Positions 8,249 through 17,560 of a stretch of DNA of 64,000 nucleotides are shown here, piece after piece (position 1 is the stretch's first letter; each line of letters begins with the position of its first letter). The stretch comes from Sulfobacillus sp. Lineage in GTDB: Bacteria > Bacillota > Sulfobacillia > Sulfobacillales > Sulfobacillaceae. The position numbers were made by a program, and so were the translations under genes. The notes under the pieces were generated by a model. The model did not search any database, was not told the DNA's origin, and saw only the letters and a program-made list of their open reading frames with translations. The stretch is from positions 1-64,000 of the forward strand of contig DAIDDL010000011.1 of assembly GCA_027309085.1 (NCBI GenBank), given 5' to 3'.

Positions 8249-9292
8249 TCAGGCGGCGGAGTATATACGGTGGAGGAGAGCCAGGGTTTCGGCTGCTGCC
8301 GCCCTGTCACGGAGAAGGCTGTGGTGTTGTTCCGAGGAGCAGGGCAGCGCCAGACATTCCCCACTATCGGTAAAATTTTGCCAGGCGCGGTCCATCTCTC
8401 CGGCAAACGGGGCAATCAAGGGGGACACGTCAAAGCGCCTCATGGCCCGGGCCAGTGCCCGGAGCAGGACAACATTGAACCAGGGGGTGCACGGATAATG
8501 ACCATCGGAGAGGAATTGGGGCAGCGCGTCCAGGATGGACTGCGCCCGGCTTCTCCATACATCAGCGGGTGGGGCCCATTCGGCCAGCCGGACGTACACT
8601 TCGAGCGGGGTGCCAGCATTATAGGTATAGATGTGAGGGTCTACCAGGCCTGTGCGCAAGTCTTGATGGTCATGAAATAGCCCGCGGGAATTCCGCATAG
8701 CCCACAGCCATTCCTGCATAGCTGTTAGCTCGCCCGGCAGTGTTGTCTCCGAAGGCGCCTGCACCTCGAGGCCGAGCAGCAAGGTGGGACCCGTCGAGCA
8801 GACATTCACCGTGGCCTTGGGGTTATCTCTCCAGAACACGGCCCCGCTGTTGGGCTCCCAGCCCTTCGCCCGTATGCCGTCATAGAGGGACTGCGCCAGT
8901 GCCATCCACCGGTCTGTGCCGAGCCCCCGGGAAAGATCAACCGCAGCCAGCCCTACCCAGGCATTGTCATCGAAATAGACTCCTCCCGGGAATTGCGGGG
9001 AGAAGCGAGGGACGCTGTCCTGCAGTCCGGAATTGGTCTGGTATACGTGGGTTGCGGCCCACAAATCTTCTTCAAAGCGGCCGATCAGCGCCTTGGCATC
9101 CGGTAGCAGGGAAAACTTACCGGCGGCCGATAGCAGTGCGCCAAAACTCCAGTTGTAGGCCCAAAAAGGCCGGTGCCCAAGCTGCAGAGATTCCATAAAT
9201 CCCTGTTGGCCCGGAACCTTGTACCGCTCCCATAACCGGGTCCACACCGCGACCAGGGCTGCTGGCTCGAGCCATTCGTGCTGGAACGCCAT
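8249..9292 (-). CDS. GH76-like glycoside hydrolase (alpha-1,6-mannanase type)
   Basis: The 347-residue protein resembles family 76 (alpha/alpha)6-barrel enzymes. The most telling stretch is YFDDNAWVGLAAVDL (about residue 105), where GH76 enzymes carry a catalytic Asp-Asp pair, followed by the aromatic-rich GAVFWRDNP and a later HIYTYNAGTP. No signal peptide is visible, so it may act on imported oligosaccharides or be an N-acylglucosamine-epimerase-like relative. ATG 9292 follows AAGGAG. It is separated from the sugar ABC transporter by a methyltransferase gene on the same strand. Role in mannan or glycan use is inferred from context. Confidence 0.65.
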   Translation of the reverse strand: MAFQHEWLEPAALVAVWTRLWERYKVPGQQGFMESLQLGHRPFWAYNWSFGALLSAAGKFSLLPDAKALIGRFEEDLWAATHVYQTNSGLQDSVPRFSPQFPGGVYFDDNAWVGLAAVDLSRGLGTDRWMALAQSLYDGIRAKGWEPNSGAVFWRDNPKATVNVCSTGPTLLLGLEVQAPSETTLPGELTAMQEWLWAMRNSRGLFHDHQDLRTGLVDPHIYTYNAGTPLEVYVRLAEWAPPADVWRSRAQSILDALPQFLSDGHYPCTPWFNVVLLRALARAMRRFDVSPLIAPFAGEMDRAWQNFTDSGECLALPCSSEQHHSLLRDRAAAAETLALLHRIYSAA

Positions 9293-9525
9293 GACGTAGT
9301 CTCCTTTGCCAAGGATTTCTGCCTGTTGACAGTGCCTCTTCCCGCCCAGTATCCCTCATGCGCTGCCTATTATTATGACCAAGGCGAAGCGGGCTGTGGC
9401 CGCTTCGCCAAAAGCGCATCTACCTGGCCCATGGCGTCTCTCTCGCTTGTCCCCTTCGCAGTTGTGCAATGGCCCAGCGCTCTCTGGCAGGACTGCAGCG
9501 AAATGGCTGGGTTGCCACGAGGCCC

Positions 9526-10083
9526 TCAACGGGGCTTGATGGCATCGACAAGAAGGGACGTGTAGCCTAGGTCCCCAGTTCTGTTGCGGTGGTCAAACCG
9601 CAGCGAACGGTAGATGAGCCCTTGCTTCTCGTCCCACGGATTGGCGTGAAATGCGCCCGATTCATCACAGTACTCTAGGAGATTGACCGTAAATCCAGCC
9701 GTCTGAAACATCGCGGCAATGGTGTGGTAGTCAAAGACAAATTGGTGGCTGGCGGCTGGGTGGTCTTGGGGTCCGGGGCCGCCCACTTGGGCATCTCTCT
9801 GGTATGCCTCGCCCGGAAAGAACCCGTCAGGCACGGCACAGCGTATATACCCACCGGGCTCAAGAAAATCGAAGCATGTCTCCGCCGCGTGGAGGCCTTG
9901 CTCATAAGACAGGTGTTCCCATACGTGCTCAGCCAGAATAGCGGCAATGCTCGAGGGCCCGAAAGATCTTTGCCAGTCCTGCCTGTTCAGCAGATTTAAT
10001 TGGCTGGCCTGTGTTTGAATCCAGTCAGGGTTATTGTTGTAAGGGCCCGCGCCAATCACCACTCTTAAAGGCTTTTGATGCAT
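9526..10083 (-). CDS. SAM-dependent methyltransferase-like protein
   Basis: This approximately 185-residue protein resembles the small predicted methyltransferases of the COG4627 type. RVVIGAGPYNNNPDWIQT at the N-terminus fits motif I and the following acidic/aromatic strand; AILAEHVWEHLSYEQG resembles the motif-IV region; FLEPGGYIRCAVPDGFF is the family's LxPGGxxRxxxPD signature. The frame is open to 10299, but the upstream part is unlike a protein; ATG 10083 with a G-run just upstream is preferred. The methyl acceptor is unknown; relatives occur in polysaccharide clusters. Confidence 0.65.
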   Translation of the reverse strand: MHQKPLRVVIGAGPYNNNPDWIQTQASQLNLLNRQDWQRSFGPSSIAAILAEHVWEHLSYEQGLHAAETCFDFLEPGGYIRCAVPDGFFPGEAYQRDAQVGGPGPQDHPAASHQFVFDYHTIAAMFQTAGFTVNLLEYCDESGAFHANPWDEKQGLIYRSLRFDHRNRTGDLGYTSLLVDAIKPR

Positions 10084-10439
10084 ACGTGCCCCCCGTTTTG
10101 ATAGACTTGTCCATACGTGCTCAATACGGACGCAATCTGGGCCGCCTTCATGGTTCATCGCTCGACGGCGGTGGGGGGTTTCCCGCAAGGGCACCCGCCA
10201 CCCGAGTCTCGGCTGGGCTGAAGCCCGGTGTAGACTGGCGATGCCTCCATCGCCGAAGTTCTCCCGAAGATGCATCCCTGTACGGACAGCATATTCCAAG
10301 AAATTGCGGCGGAAGATGTCTCCAGGTATGGACGGGTATCACATCACTGTTGTTCCGCCAGGCTGAACCCTTCTTTGCTCGCAACCTCCGAGGGGTTTGA
10401 CGCTGATTGGCAATATCCGGAAGCGATTGGAACAGACCG
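10084..10439. other. intergenic region between methyltransferase and ABC permease genes
   Basis: About 355 bp with overlapping short open frames on both strands, none with a good ribosome binding site or recognisable motif. No T-tract terminator was seen after the permease gene. Confidence 0.4.
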
Positions 10440-11261
10440 CTACCCTTTCACGGATCCTGCCAACAGTCCCCGCACAAAATACTTGCCAAGGAAAATGTAC
10501 ACGACAAGGGTGGGAATGGATGCCATTAGGGCACTGGCCATCTGCACGTTCCACTGAATGGTCTGACTGCCGGCAATATTTACCACGGCCACCGTTACTG
10601 GCTGGTGAGGGGGAACCGTGATGGCCACGGCAAACAGAAAGTTATTCCAAATCTGCGTAAACTGCCAGATACCGGCTACCACAAATCCGGCCGCGGACAG
10701 GGGTAAGATAATTCTCCGAAAAATACCCCAATACCCGGCTCCGTCAATCTTGGCGGCTTCGATCATCTCGTCCGGAATCGCGGCGTAATAGTTGCGGAAA
10801 ATCAACGTGGTGATAGGGATGCCGTACACGACATTGACGAGAATCAGCCCCGGAATTGTCCCGTACAGACCGATCGTATCCAACACCCGGAGCACCGGAA
10901 TGAGCACGGCTTGATAAGGGATAAACATCCCCATAAGAATGAGAAAAAAGACGGCATTGGCTCCTTTAAACTTCCATTTGGAGAGGGAATAACCGTTAGC
11001 CGCCCCAATCAACGCTGAAAGAATTGTGGCGGGAACCGTCAGGTAGACGCTATTGAGAAAGTTGGGACCTAGTTTTTGCCACGAGGCAGCCAGACTGGAA
11101 AAACTGAACTGCGTGGGCAAATCCCACATCTGGGCCAAGTTGATGCTGGCCCCTGATTTCAGGCTCGTCGTCACCACCAGGTAAACCGGCATCAGGTACA
11201 GGCCGGCAAAAATGATTAACACCACATACAGCAATGACCGGTTAAGTTGTCTGAGGGCCAT
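10440..11261 (-). CDS. sugar ABC transporter permease (MalG family)
   Basis: A 273-residue membrane protein with six predicted helices. The cytoplasmic EAA loop, which docks the ATPase, is visible as MIEAAKIDGAGYWGIFRRIILP. The C-terminal QFTQIWNNFLFA and the final VRGLLAGSVKG are typical of the MalG/carbohydrate-uptake CUT1 group. Its ATG lies at the stop of the upstream permease, so the two are coupled. It forms the channel dimer with that partner. No ATPase gene is adjacent; CUT1 systems in Firmicutes often share a distant MsmX-type ATPase. Confidence 0.92.
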   Translation of the reverse strand: MALRQLNRSLLYVVLIIFAGLYLMPVYLVVTTSLKSGASINLAQMWDLPTQFSFSSLAASWQKLGPNFLNSVYLTVPATILSALIGAANGYSLSKWKFKGANAVFFLILMGMFIPYQAVLIPVLRVLDTIGLYGTIPGLILVNVVYGIPITTLIFRNYYAAIPDEMIEAAKIDGAGYWGIFRRIILPLSAAGFVVAGIWQFTQIWNNFLFAVAITVPPHQPVTVAVVNIAGSQTIQWNVQMASALMASIPTLVVYIFLGKYFVRGLLAGSVKG

Positions 11262-12256
11262 TATGAATTTTCCTCCCTGTTCTCGCCGCGCAAGACGGAT
11301 AGCAGATAAGGCACGCTGAATGCGGCCATCAGCAGGAACAAAATGGTGGCAATCGCGGCCCCTTCTGCAAATTGGCTGCCTTGGAAGGTGGTGTCAAACA
11401 TGTTCAGTGTGGGCATATCCGTTGTAAAGTCCTGACCGGGTCCTGTCATGGCGTACACCAAGCCAAAAACCTTCAGTGAAGCGGCCGTCAGAATAATCAC
11501 GGCAGTGACGGTGGAGGATTTCAACTGAGGATAGATGACTGACCAGAACAGGCGCCAGGCACCTGCACCGTCAATGCGCGCCGCCTCTTTGATTTCATCC
11601 GGCACAGCCCGCAGTCCAGCGAGGTAGATGGCCATGGCAAAACCGGACATCTGCCATACGGCAGCAATGGCCACGGCGACCAGGGCCAGCGGTATTCCGA
11701 CTTTGATCAGCCCCAGCCCAATGGACGGAATGATAATCGGGCTTAAAAACCAGGTCGGGGGATGGCTGTCTCCCAGCGCCCGCAAAATCAGATTGATTCC
11801 CGCATTAGGCTGTGGATTGAGAACCCATGACCAAATCACCCCAGTTGCCACAAAGGAGATCGCCATGGGGAATATGAAAATGCTGCGGAAAAAACTTTCA
11901 AAGCGGATTTTCTGATCGATCAGCACGGCCAAAAACAGACCTAAGCTGAGACAGCCTAGAATGAACAGTGCGGTGAACACAATGATATTCCGGATGTCCG
12001 CCTGAAACCGGAACGTTTCGAACACCGCGGCATAGTTTTTCAATCCAGCGAACGAAAAATTTGGAATGTAACTATTCCAATTGGTCAGCGAGATGTAGCC
12101 GTTCCAGAAAATGAACCCGTAAACGAAGATGCCCAAGGCTATTAGCGAAGGGATGAGCACCAGGACCGGGGAAGCCTTGTCCCACGAAAACCGCCACTTG
12201 GGGCGCCGCGCCATAAGTGGCGCCCGGTCAGGCTCTTTCACCGCGTTCTTAATCAA
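11261..12256 (-). CDS. sugar ABC transporter permease (MalF family)
   Basis: Six or seven hydrophobic helices follow a short basic N-terminus. The EAA loop reads EIKEAARIDGAGAWRLFWSV, matching CUT1 permeases. The frame is open to 12313, but a TTG at 12256 lies six bases after a perfect AAGGAGG, and that start is chosen (331 residues). It is preceded by the substrate-binding protein gene (57 bp gap) and overlaps the second permease by one base. Together they would import an oligosaccharide or sugar; the substrate is not determined by sequence. Confidence 0.9.
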   Translation of the reverse strand: MIKNAVKEPDRAPLMARRPKWRFSWDKASPVLVLIPSLIALGIFVYGFIFWNGYISLTNWNSYIPNFSFAGLKNYAAVFETFRFQADIRNIIVFTALFILGCLSLGLFLAVLIDQKIRFESFFRSIFIFPMAISFVATGVIWSWVLNPQPNAGINLILRALGDSHPPTWFLSPIIIPSIGLGLIKVGIPLALVAVAIAAVWQMSGFAMAIYLAGLRAVPDEIKEAARIDGAGAWRLFWSVIYPQLKSSTVTAVIILTAASLKVFGLVYAMTGPGQDFTTDMPTLNMFDTTFQGSQFAEGAAIATILFLLMAAFSVPYLLSVLRGENREENS

Positions 12257-12312
12257 ATCCGACCCTCCTTGAGAAAGAAGGCAGCAAGTGTGAAGACTTG
12301 CTGCCGTGTGCA

Positions 12313-13608
12313 TTACGACAAAGGACTAGACTGCGCTGCGCTTGCCACAGCGGTGACGAATTGGGATACGTTGTGATTGCTGATCAAGATGTCCATGGCG
12401 TTGTTCACGGCGGTAGTAAAGGCAGGATTCACAGCACCTTGACCGATGACCAAAACCAGTTGGTCCTTTTTATAGGACTGCATTGCCGAACGGGAGTAGG
12501 CGTCGTAATCGGCGGGATTTGCGTCCAGGCGCGGTGAGAATGTGCCTTTCAGCGGGTTGAAAATATCCTGGCCCTTCTTAGAACCCAGGACTTTAAGGTA
12601 GTCCAATGTGGCTGTCTGGTTCTTCAAATGTGAAGGCAGTCCGAAAACGTCTGATACCACGGCAAAGGTGCCGGCGCTGCCCGGAGTTGGAGCCCATCCG
12701 AATCCCGTGCCGGGAGTGAGGTGAAGGTCCGTGGTGAAGTAGCCCTGCGCCCAGTCCCCCATCACGTTCATCGCTGCGGACCCCTGTGCGACGAGTTGGT
12801 CAGCCTGCTGCCAGTGCAGTGCCGTGTAGTCGCTATTGGTATAGGCCAGCATTTTCACAAAGGTCTTGGTAGACTGAGTGACACCGGGAGCGCTCCAAGA
12901 GGTTTTACCCGTGAGGAGTGCATCATATTCCTGGGGGCCAACGGTGCCTAGCAGGACATCGCTCCACAGCAGGGTTGCCTCCCAGTCGCCATGGTTGGCT
13001 AGCGCGAGCGGCGTAATATTATGCGATTTGAGGACCGCAGCATCGCTGAAAAACTGGGAAAATGTCGTAGGAGCCGTCAAGTTGTATTTTTTAAATATCG
13101 TAGGATTGTACCACAGCACATTTCCCCGCTGCATGTCGACGGGAACCGCGTAGATTTTGCCGTTAAAAGTCAAAAGATTCAGTAATGATTGAGGATAGTC
13201 CTTGTACCATCCTTCTTCTTTATACAGCGAGTTCAGGGGAGCCATGTCGCTCGCCTGTACCCAGGAGTACAGCGACCCGCGTCCCGCATGCACTTGGAAC
13301 GTCCCGGGCGGATTGTTGGCTTCCATGCGGCTGGCCAACACCGCCTTGGCATTGGATCCCGCCCCTCCCGCCACCGCTTCGTTGATGACTTTAATACTGG
13401 GATATTCCTTGTTGAACTGTGCGTCCAAAGCCGCCAAAGCCTTGCTGCTGGCCACTCCAGTCCACCAACTGAATATTTGCAGCTGTTTTGGCGAGTTGTT
13501 TGACTTGGCTGGAGCCGCCGCGCTCTGCGTCCCGCACCCTGCCAGCGCCAAAGTACTAGCGGCAAGCAGCGTGGCAAATCCTATCCCTACACTACGCTTC
13601 ACCATCAT
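12313..13608 (-). CDS. sugar ABC transporter substrate-binding lipoprotein
   Basis: A 431-residue extracellular solute-binding protein of family 1. A signal sequence ends in the lipobox LALAGC (Cys near 25), so it is lipid-anchored outside the membrane. FSWWTGVASSKALAALDAQF is the typical first strand and helix of the mature domain; later motifs such as NVMGDWAQGYF and AVVSDVFGLP also fit the family. ATG 13608 follows GAGGAGGAT. First gene of the minus-strand transporter operon, divergent from a ROK regulator that probably controls it. Confidence 0.92.
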   Translation of the reverse strand: MMVKRSVGIGFATLLAASTLALAGCGTQSAAAPAKSNNSPKQLQIFSWWTGVASSKALAALDAQFNKEYPSIKVINEAVAGGAGSNAKAVLASRMEANNPPGTFQVHAGRGSLYSWVQASDMAPLNSLYKEEGWYKDYPQSLLNLLTFNGKIYAVPVDMQRGNVLWYNPTIFKKYNLTAPTTFSQFFSDAAVLKSHNITPLALANHGDWEATLLWSDVLLGTVGPQEYDALLTGKTSWSAPGVTQSTKTFVKMLAYTNSDYTALHWQQADQLVAQGSAAMNVMGDWAQGYFTTDLHLTPGTGFGWAPTPGSAGTFAVVSDVFGLPSHLKNQTATLDYLKVLGSKKGQDIFNPLKGTFSPRLDANPADYDAYSRSAMQSYKKDQLVLVIGQGAVNPAFTTAVNNAMDILISNHNVSQFVTAVASAAQSSPLS

Positions 13609-13835
13609 TTATCCTCCTCAAACTTGTCTGAATTAATGGTAAGTTCCACATGTTGACAACCGGTAAAATTTACTGCGGCTATAATGTAACAAATAAACAA
13701 AGGTAACACAACCCGTTCTGTAAATTCCTGAATAAGTGTATAACTGCAGAAAAAATCTGTTGCGCTGTGTTTTATTTCAGGATCTTAATTGATGTGTTAT
13801 ATTAACTTTATCCTATCAGCGATGGAGCGATACGT
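13609..13835. promoter_or_regulatory. divergent promoter region, transporter operon / ROK regulator
   Basis: This AT-rich 227-bp spacer separates the divergently read binding-protein and ROK genes. A TATATT box at 13798-13803 is a possible -10 for the ROK gene, with a poor -35. For the minus strand a TTGTGT/17 bp/TACATT arrangement can be read near 13675-13710. ROK repressors bind AT-rich inverted repeats in such spacers; I could not fix one operator with confidence. Confidence 0.4.
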
Positions 13836-15098
13836 GTGCGGACAAACATTGATGCCCAGACGATGCGCCAGCTTAACAAATACACGGTGTTGCAGTGGAT
13901 TTATGCGCACGAAAACGTGTCGCGTGCCGACATAGCCAAACTTACGGGACTGAACCGGGCGACGGTGTCTTCGTTGGTCGACGAATTGCTGTCCGAGGAT
14001 TACATTGTGGAGATAGGCCATGGCAGTTCGTCGGGTGGCAGACGGCCTATTATCCTGCAATTTAACGCGAGAACCGGTTTCAGTATTGGGGTGGATGTCC
14101 AGATCTCGGCCATCAAGACCCTGTTGACCGATGCCCGCGGCCAGGTGGTCGACCGCCGCTTTTCGTCTCTGCGGCCGGCTACTGACGGGGCGTTTCGTGA
14201 AATGATGCTGCAAGTCATCACCGAGCATGTTCGTGATATTTCCGCTTCATGCCCGCCCAGCACCCATGGAGTCTTTGGGGTCGGTATCGCTTTGCCGGGG
14301 ATGGTCAACTACCAGACGGGGCATGTGCACTACCTCCCCAATGTCGATGTGCAGGACTGGAACTTCACCCATGCCTTGGCCAGCCGGATTCAGTTGCCTG
14401 TGGTGATCGACAACGACGCCAACTGTGGAGCTTGGGCGGAATTTTTGCGGCGCCCTGTCGAGAGTCTGGTCTTTATCAATGCGGGCATAGGGGTGGGGGC
14501 CGGACTCATTTTGGGCGGCCAGCTGGTTCGGGGGCACCACGGACTGGCTGGCGAGTGGGGGCATACCACTATTGCGGCCATGGGGCTGCTCTGTGCCTGC
14601 GGCAATTACGGCTGTTGGGAATTATACGCCTCGGAACGCGCGCTGGCCCGCTATCTGCGTGAAGAGGGCATCGCGGGAGGCGATCCTTTTGCCCCCTCAT
14701 TCATGGATATCGCCATGCAGAACGCCCAAAGTGACCCGCGCTTTCAGCGCGCGTTTGCCCAAGTGGGATCCTATCTAGGGATTGGCATGGCTAATATTCT
14801 GAACGCGCTGAACCCCCGCTATATCATCGTAGGAGGGACAATCGCGCGGGGATCGCACTGGATTCTGCCGGAAATCGAGGTGGTGCTCCGGAAAAGGGCG
14901 ATAGGGGTGAACAAGAGCGTTGAAGTGTTTGCCGCGGACCCGGATATGGTCGCCATCGGTGCGGCGGGTCTGGCTTTGTCGAGGGCCCTGCCGCTTACCC
15001 CCTTGCCCGCCCTGAGCCGTCTGAGAGTCGACCCCGAGGATGGGCAGCGGCGGGCGCGCTCCCTGCATGATGCGCCGGCCCCACCGCTTGCGCCGTGA
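13836..15098 (+). CDS. ROK family transcriptional regulator (NagC/XylR type)
   Basis: This 420-residue protein has an N-terminal winged helix (ENVSRADIAKLTGLNRATVSS, about residues 29-49) and a C-terminal ROK sugar-kinase-like domain. The ROK signature is seen around GAGLILGGQLVRGHHGLAGE (about 214-235) with a zinc-site-like CACGNYGCWE (about 253-262). VIDNDANCGAWAE lies in the usual place before it. Such proteins repress sugar-uptake operons until a sugar ligand binds. It is read divergently from the ABC transporter, its likely target. GTG 13836 is the probable start (a second GTG lies 2 bases earlier in another frame). The last 40 residues are Arg/Pro-rich and probably disordered. Confidence 0.9.
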   Translation: MRTNIDAQTMRQLNKYTVLQWIYAHENVSRADIAKLTGLNRATVSSLVDELLSEDYIVEIGHGSSSGGRRPIILQFNARTGFSIGVDVQISAIKTLLTDARGQVVDRRFSSLRPATDGAFREMMLQVITEHVRDISASCPPSTHGVFGVGIALPGMVNYQTGHVHYLPNVDVQDWNFTHALASRIQLPVVIDNDANCGAWAEFLRRPVESLVFINAGIGVGAGLILGGQLVRGHHGLAGEWGHTTIAAMGLLCACGNYGCWELYASERALARYLREEGIAGGDPFAPSFMDIAMQNAQSDPRFQRAFAQVGSYLGIGMANILNALNPRYIIVGGTIARGSHWILPEIEVVLRKRAIGVNKSVEVFAADPDMVAIGAAGLALSRALPLTPLPALSRLRVDPEDGQRRARSLHDAPAPPLAP

Positions 15099-15522
15099 CA
15101 TTCTGACTCCCGCGGGTTCCGGGGGGCGGTGTCCTGTTGGCGCTCCTCTCTGGGGTTGTCTGCCCCACCCTGGACCTCACAAAACAGGCTAATCAAATGC
15201 TTGCCGTCCCGGCCACAGATGAGCCGCTCCGACCATCATGCGTTCTTGCGAGGCAAGACTCTCGGGGCTTCTGCGTGATTGCAGGACCGTGTGCAGAACA
15301 GGATCCCCTGCCGGTTTTGCAAAAAATACGGTTGGGCTCTTCAAGATTTTGGCTTGGGGCTATCGGGCTGATATTGTAAACGCTGGTGACTTTGGTAAAC
15401 TCAGGGCGGGCAGGTTTCCTGCGCTTTGTAGTCAGAATTATCGAATAGAAGTAATAATGATTGATATTTCTAATCCCTCCTTACATACTAGTATCTATTA
15501 AAGAGAAGAGGAGGAATAAGCC
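15099..15522. other. intergenic region after the ROK gene
   Basis: About 424 bp with only short, poorly supported open frames. The last 80 bp are AT-rich and probably hold the promoter of the zinc-ribbon gene, but no clear -35/-10 pair was fixed. Confidence 0.4.
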
Positions 15523-15741
15523 ATGACCCGTCGCCATTGTGCAAATTGCGGTCAGTGGATCAATGAACCTGAATGGACCCAAGCAGGACAAAAGACACCT
15601 GCGCCGTCTGTGTACTGGTGCAGTCCGTGCCGAATGCAGGTCCAGCAAGAGTGTCAGTTGCAATTGTGGGATCAGCTAGGGACGAATCGCTCAACGGATT
15701 CCCTGTTGCAGCATGTCGTGCGGGAATGGCTGATTTCCTGA
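15523..15741 (+). CDS. small zinc-ribbon-like protein, 72 residues
   Basis: Two CxxC knuckles are seen, CANC near residues 6-9 and CSPC near 33-36, followed by a further Cys at 44. Together they suggest a small zinc-binding ribbon and then a helical C-terminal half. The gene has a strong GAGGAGGAATAAGCC-ATG ribosome binding arrangement, which supports it as real. It is followed 32 bp later by a strong hairpin shared with the convergent aldo/keto reductase gene. No specific function is recognised. Confidence 0.7.
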   Translation: MTRRHCANCGQWINEPEWTQAGQKTPAPSVYWCSPCRMQVQQECQLQLWDQLGTNRSTDSLLQHVVREWLIS

Positions 15742-15773
15742 GACTGGGAGTATGAGGAACAGGGCATTTATTG

Positions 15774-15803
15774 GAGAACTGGCCGCAAGCAGGGCCAGTT
15801 CTC
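15774..15803. terminator. hairpin between convergent genes
   Basis: A perfect 11-bp stem (15774-15784 with 15793-15803) carries a GCAAGCAG loop. It lies between the zinc-ribbon stop and the aldo/keto reductase stop. The core CTGGCC-GCAAG-N3-GGCCAG recurs at 26209-26228. Confidence 0.65.
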
Positions 15804-15821
15804 ATGAATGTTCGGCGCTGA

Positions 15822-16811
15822 TTAATCCGGGGCCGCTTGGTTTTGAAGCCGGTACCAGCCGAACTTTTCCCCTGTGATAAATGCTTCGCTCACCTGATCC
15901 AGTTCCTGCATGCCGTCTTGTCTGACAGGGGTGTTCACCGCCCGCATATTGTCGAGCGCCTGCGTTACGGAAGTTGCTCCGACAATGGCGCTTGACACAC
16001 CCGGACGCTGTGTCAGCCACTGCAGAGAGAGGGCCGCTGGGGTGGCGCCATGCCGCATGGCTATATCTGAGACCTGTTCGGCGAGCGCCAGATACGATTT
16101 TTGCAAACGTGCGGCAAAGCGCCGGTCCCGGTCTGCCCGGGATCCGGCGGGTACTTCTCCCTTTAAGTACTTTCCTGAAAGAATTCCTCCGGCAATAGGG
16201 TAGTATGCCACCAGACCCACCCCTTGATCATGGCATAGGGGCAGCAATTCCGCTTCTGGGGTGCGGTCAGCCAGTGAGTACGATGTCTGAATGCCTGCGA
16301 AACGCACGAGACCTCTGAGTTCGCTGACATGCAGGGCTTTCATCAGTTCCCAGGCAAAATAATTAGAGGCTGCCACATAACGCACTTTTCCGGACTGCAC
16401 CATGTCATCAAGAGTACGCAGAGTTTCCTCCAGAGGGGTCGTCGGATCAAATGTATGCACGTAAAAGAGGTCGAGGTAATCTGTATTCAGCGCCGTTAAG
16501 CTTTTTTCCAACTGCTCTATCAGGTGGCGGCGGGAGGCTCCTTGCCCATATGGACCGGCAGCGACCGGAAGCCCAGCCTTGGTGGCTAGGACGGCTCCAG
16601 ATCTTCGTCCGCGAAGAGCCTCGCCCGTGATTTTTTCGGATTCCCCTGCGCAATACACATTAGCGGTGTCGATGAGAGTCACCCCCTCGTCAAGCGCTGT
16701 GTGAATGATACGAATGGAGGTCGACTTGTCAGCGCGGCCGCCAAAAGCGTTGGTTCCCAATCCCAGAACCGAGACTATTAATCCGCTGCGGCCAAGATGC
16801 CGGTATTCCAT
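15822..16811 (-). CDS. aldo/keto reductase
   Basis: This 329-residue NADPH-dependent oxidoreductase has the catalytic tetrad pattern of the family: Asp and Tyr in LIDTANVY (about residues 47-52), Lys in LATKAG (about 77) and His in LFYVHTFD (about 115). LGLGTNAFGG at the N-terminus and GATSVTQALDN near residue 280 (cofactor phosphate loop) are standard. ATG 16811 follows AAGGGGAC. It is a single gene facing the zinc-ribbon gene. The substrate is unknown; it is close to the YghZ/general stress GSP69 group by motif only. Confidence 0.9.
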   Translation of the reverse strand: MEYRHLGRSGLIVSVLGLGTNAFGGRADKSTSIRIIHTALDEGVTLIDTANVYCAGESEKITGEALRGRRSGAVLATKAGLPVAAGPYGQGASRRHLIEQLEKSLTALNTDYLDLFYVHTFDPTTPLEETLRTLDDMVQSGKVRYVAASNYFAWELMKALHVSELRGLVRFAGIQTSYSLADRTPEAELLPLCHDQGVGLVAYYPIAGGILSGKYLKGEVPAGSRADRDRRFAARLQKSYLALAEQVSDIAMRHGATPAALSLQWLTQRPGVSSAIVGATSVTQALDNMRAVNTPVRQDGMQELDQVSEAFITGEKFGWYRLQNQAAPD

Positions 16812-17336
16812 AGAGTGTCCCCTTTCTTTTTCTGATGGCCACTGCGTGGCACCTCAGTGCAGGCCTTTCCCACTATAGCGATCTAAACCGTTCTGCTTTT
16901 CAACCCGCATGCGGGATCATGCGACACTGGCGAAAATCCCCCGAAACTCTCATGACAGCGAAACCCGCTCACTTTAATTATGCGGTCAGCCCTATCATGA
17001 ATCAAGGGACGCACATGTCTAGCCGAAGAATGCGGCGAAAGTCCTCCTGACATATGGCAGTTCTTTGGCAGTTGCATCGTGTCCCGCTCTTGCGGGAAGC
17101 TGGCAAAGGTTGTCTTTACGAAGCTGGGGGCTACAGCCCGTAGAAAATTGCACACGATATGTTCCGTCTCTCATACTTGGACCCTTCTCAAGCTCATGCC
17201 TACCGCGTCCTCCCTGAACGTACTGCCGGTGGGATCGTGAAATGGGATCGAGCCGCAATAAGGTTATAGAAGTTATGCTCATTATCTTCCGGATCCAAAT
17301 TTATACCGCATGTGCGGCGGCGTGGAACACGGTGAG

Positions 17337-17366
17337 CGGACAAATTGCACGTCACTATGGTATAAT
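17337..17366 (+). promoter_or_regulatory. putative promoter upstream of the PAS-LuxR gene
   Basis: CGGACA (17337-17342) lies 18 bp before a perfect TATAAT (17361-17366). It points toward the regulator at 17561, leaving a leader of roughly 190 bp. The -35 matches 4 of 6. Confidence 0.45.
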
Positions 17367-17399
17367 TACTATAAGTATGGTTCGGTTTTAACAAATGCT

Positions 17400-17444
17400 G
17401 AACGGTTTCGCATATGAATAACTTCAATTAGGTTATAACCGTTC
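17400..17444. promoter_or_regulatory. inverted repeat GAACGGTT ... AACCGTTC
   Basis: Perfect 8-bp arms at 17400-17407 and 17437-17444 flank a 29-bp AT-rich centre. They lie just downstream of the TATAAT box and upstream of the PAS-LuxR gene, as a LuxR-type or autoregulatory operator might. Could also be a weak hairpin. Confidence 0.35.
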
Positions 17445-17560
17445 TTGGCTAACAGTCACGCGCCATTGTGCCTAACGTCTGCCAAGTGAATACCCGCTGT
17501 TGTTTCCATGCATGGCACGCCGTCGCGGCAATAACGTACAAGGTGGATAGAGGATAGATA

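Larger units (their letters stand above)
16812..17560. other. long intergenic region upstream of the PAS-LuxR regulator
   Basis: About 750 bp. The right half is AT-rich and contains a perfect TATAAT and an 8-bp inverted repeat listed separately. A 51-codon minus-strand frame starting near 17175 has a GAAGGG-like ribosome binding site, but its composition is not protein-like. The left part shows nothing recognisable. Confidence 0.4.

Noticed and set aside
13654-13686. TTGACA followed by TATAAT in the ROK/transporter spacer
   Set aside because: The boxes are individually perfect, but the spacer is 21 bp, too long for a sigma-A promoter.
17019-17175. 51-codon minus-strand ORF with a fair ribosome binding site
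   Set aside because: Composition is not protein-like and no motif is seen; the promoter signals nearby point the other way.
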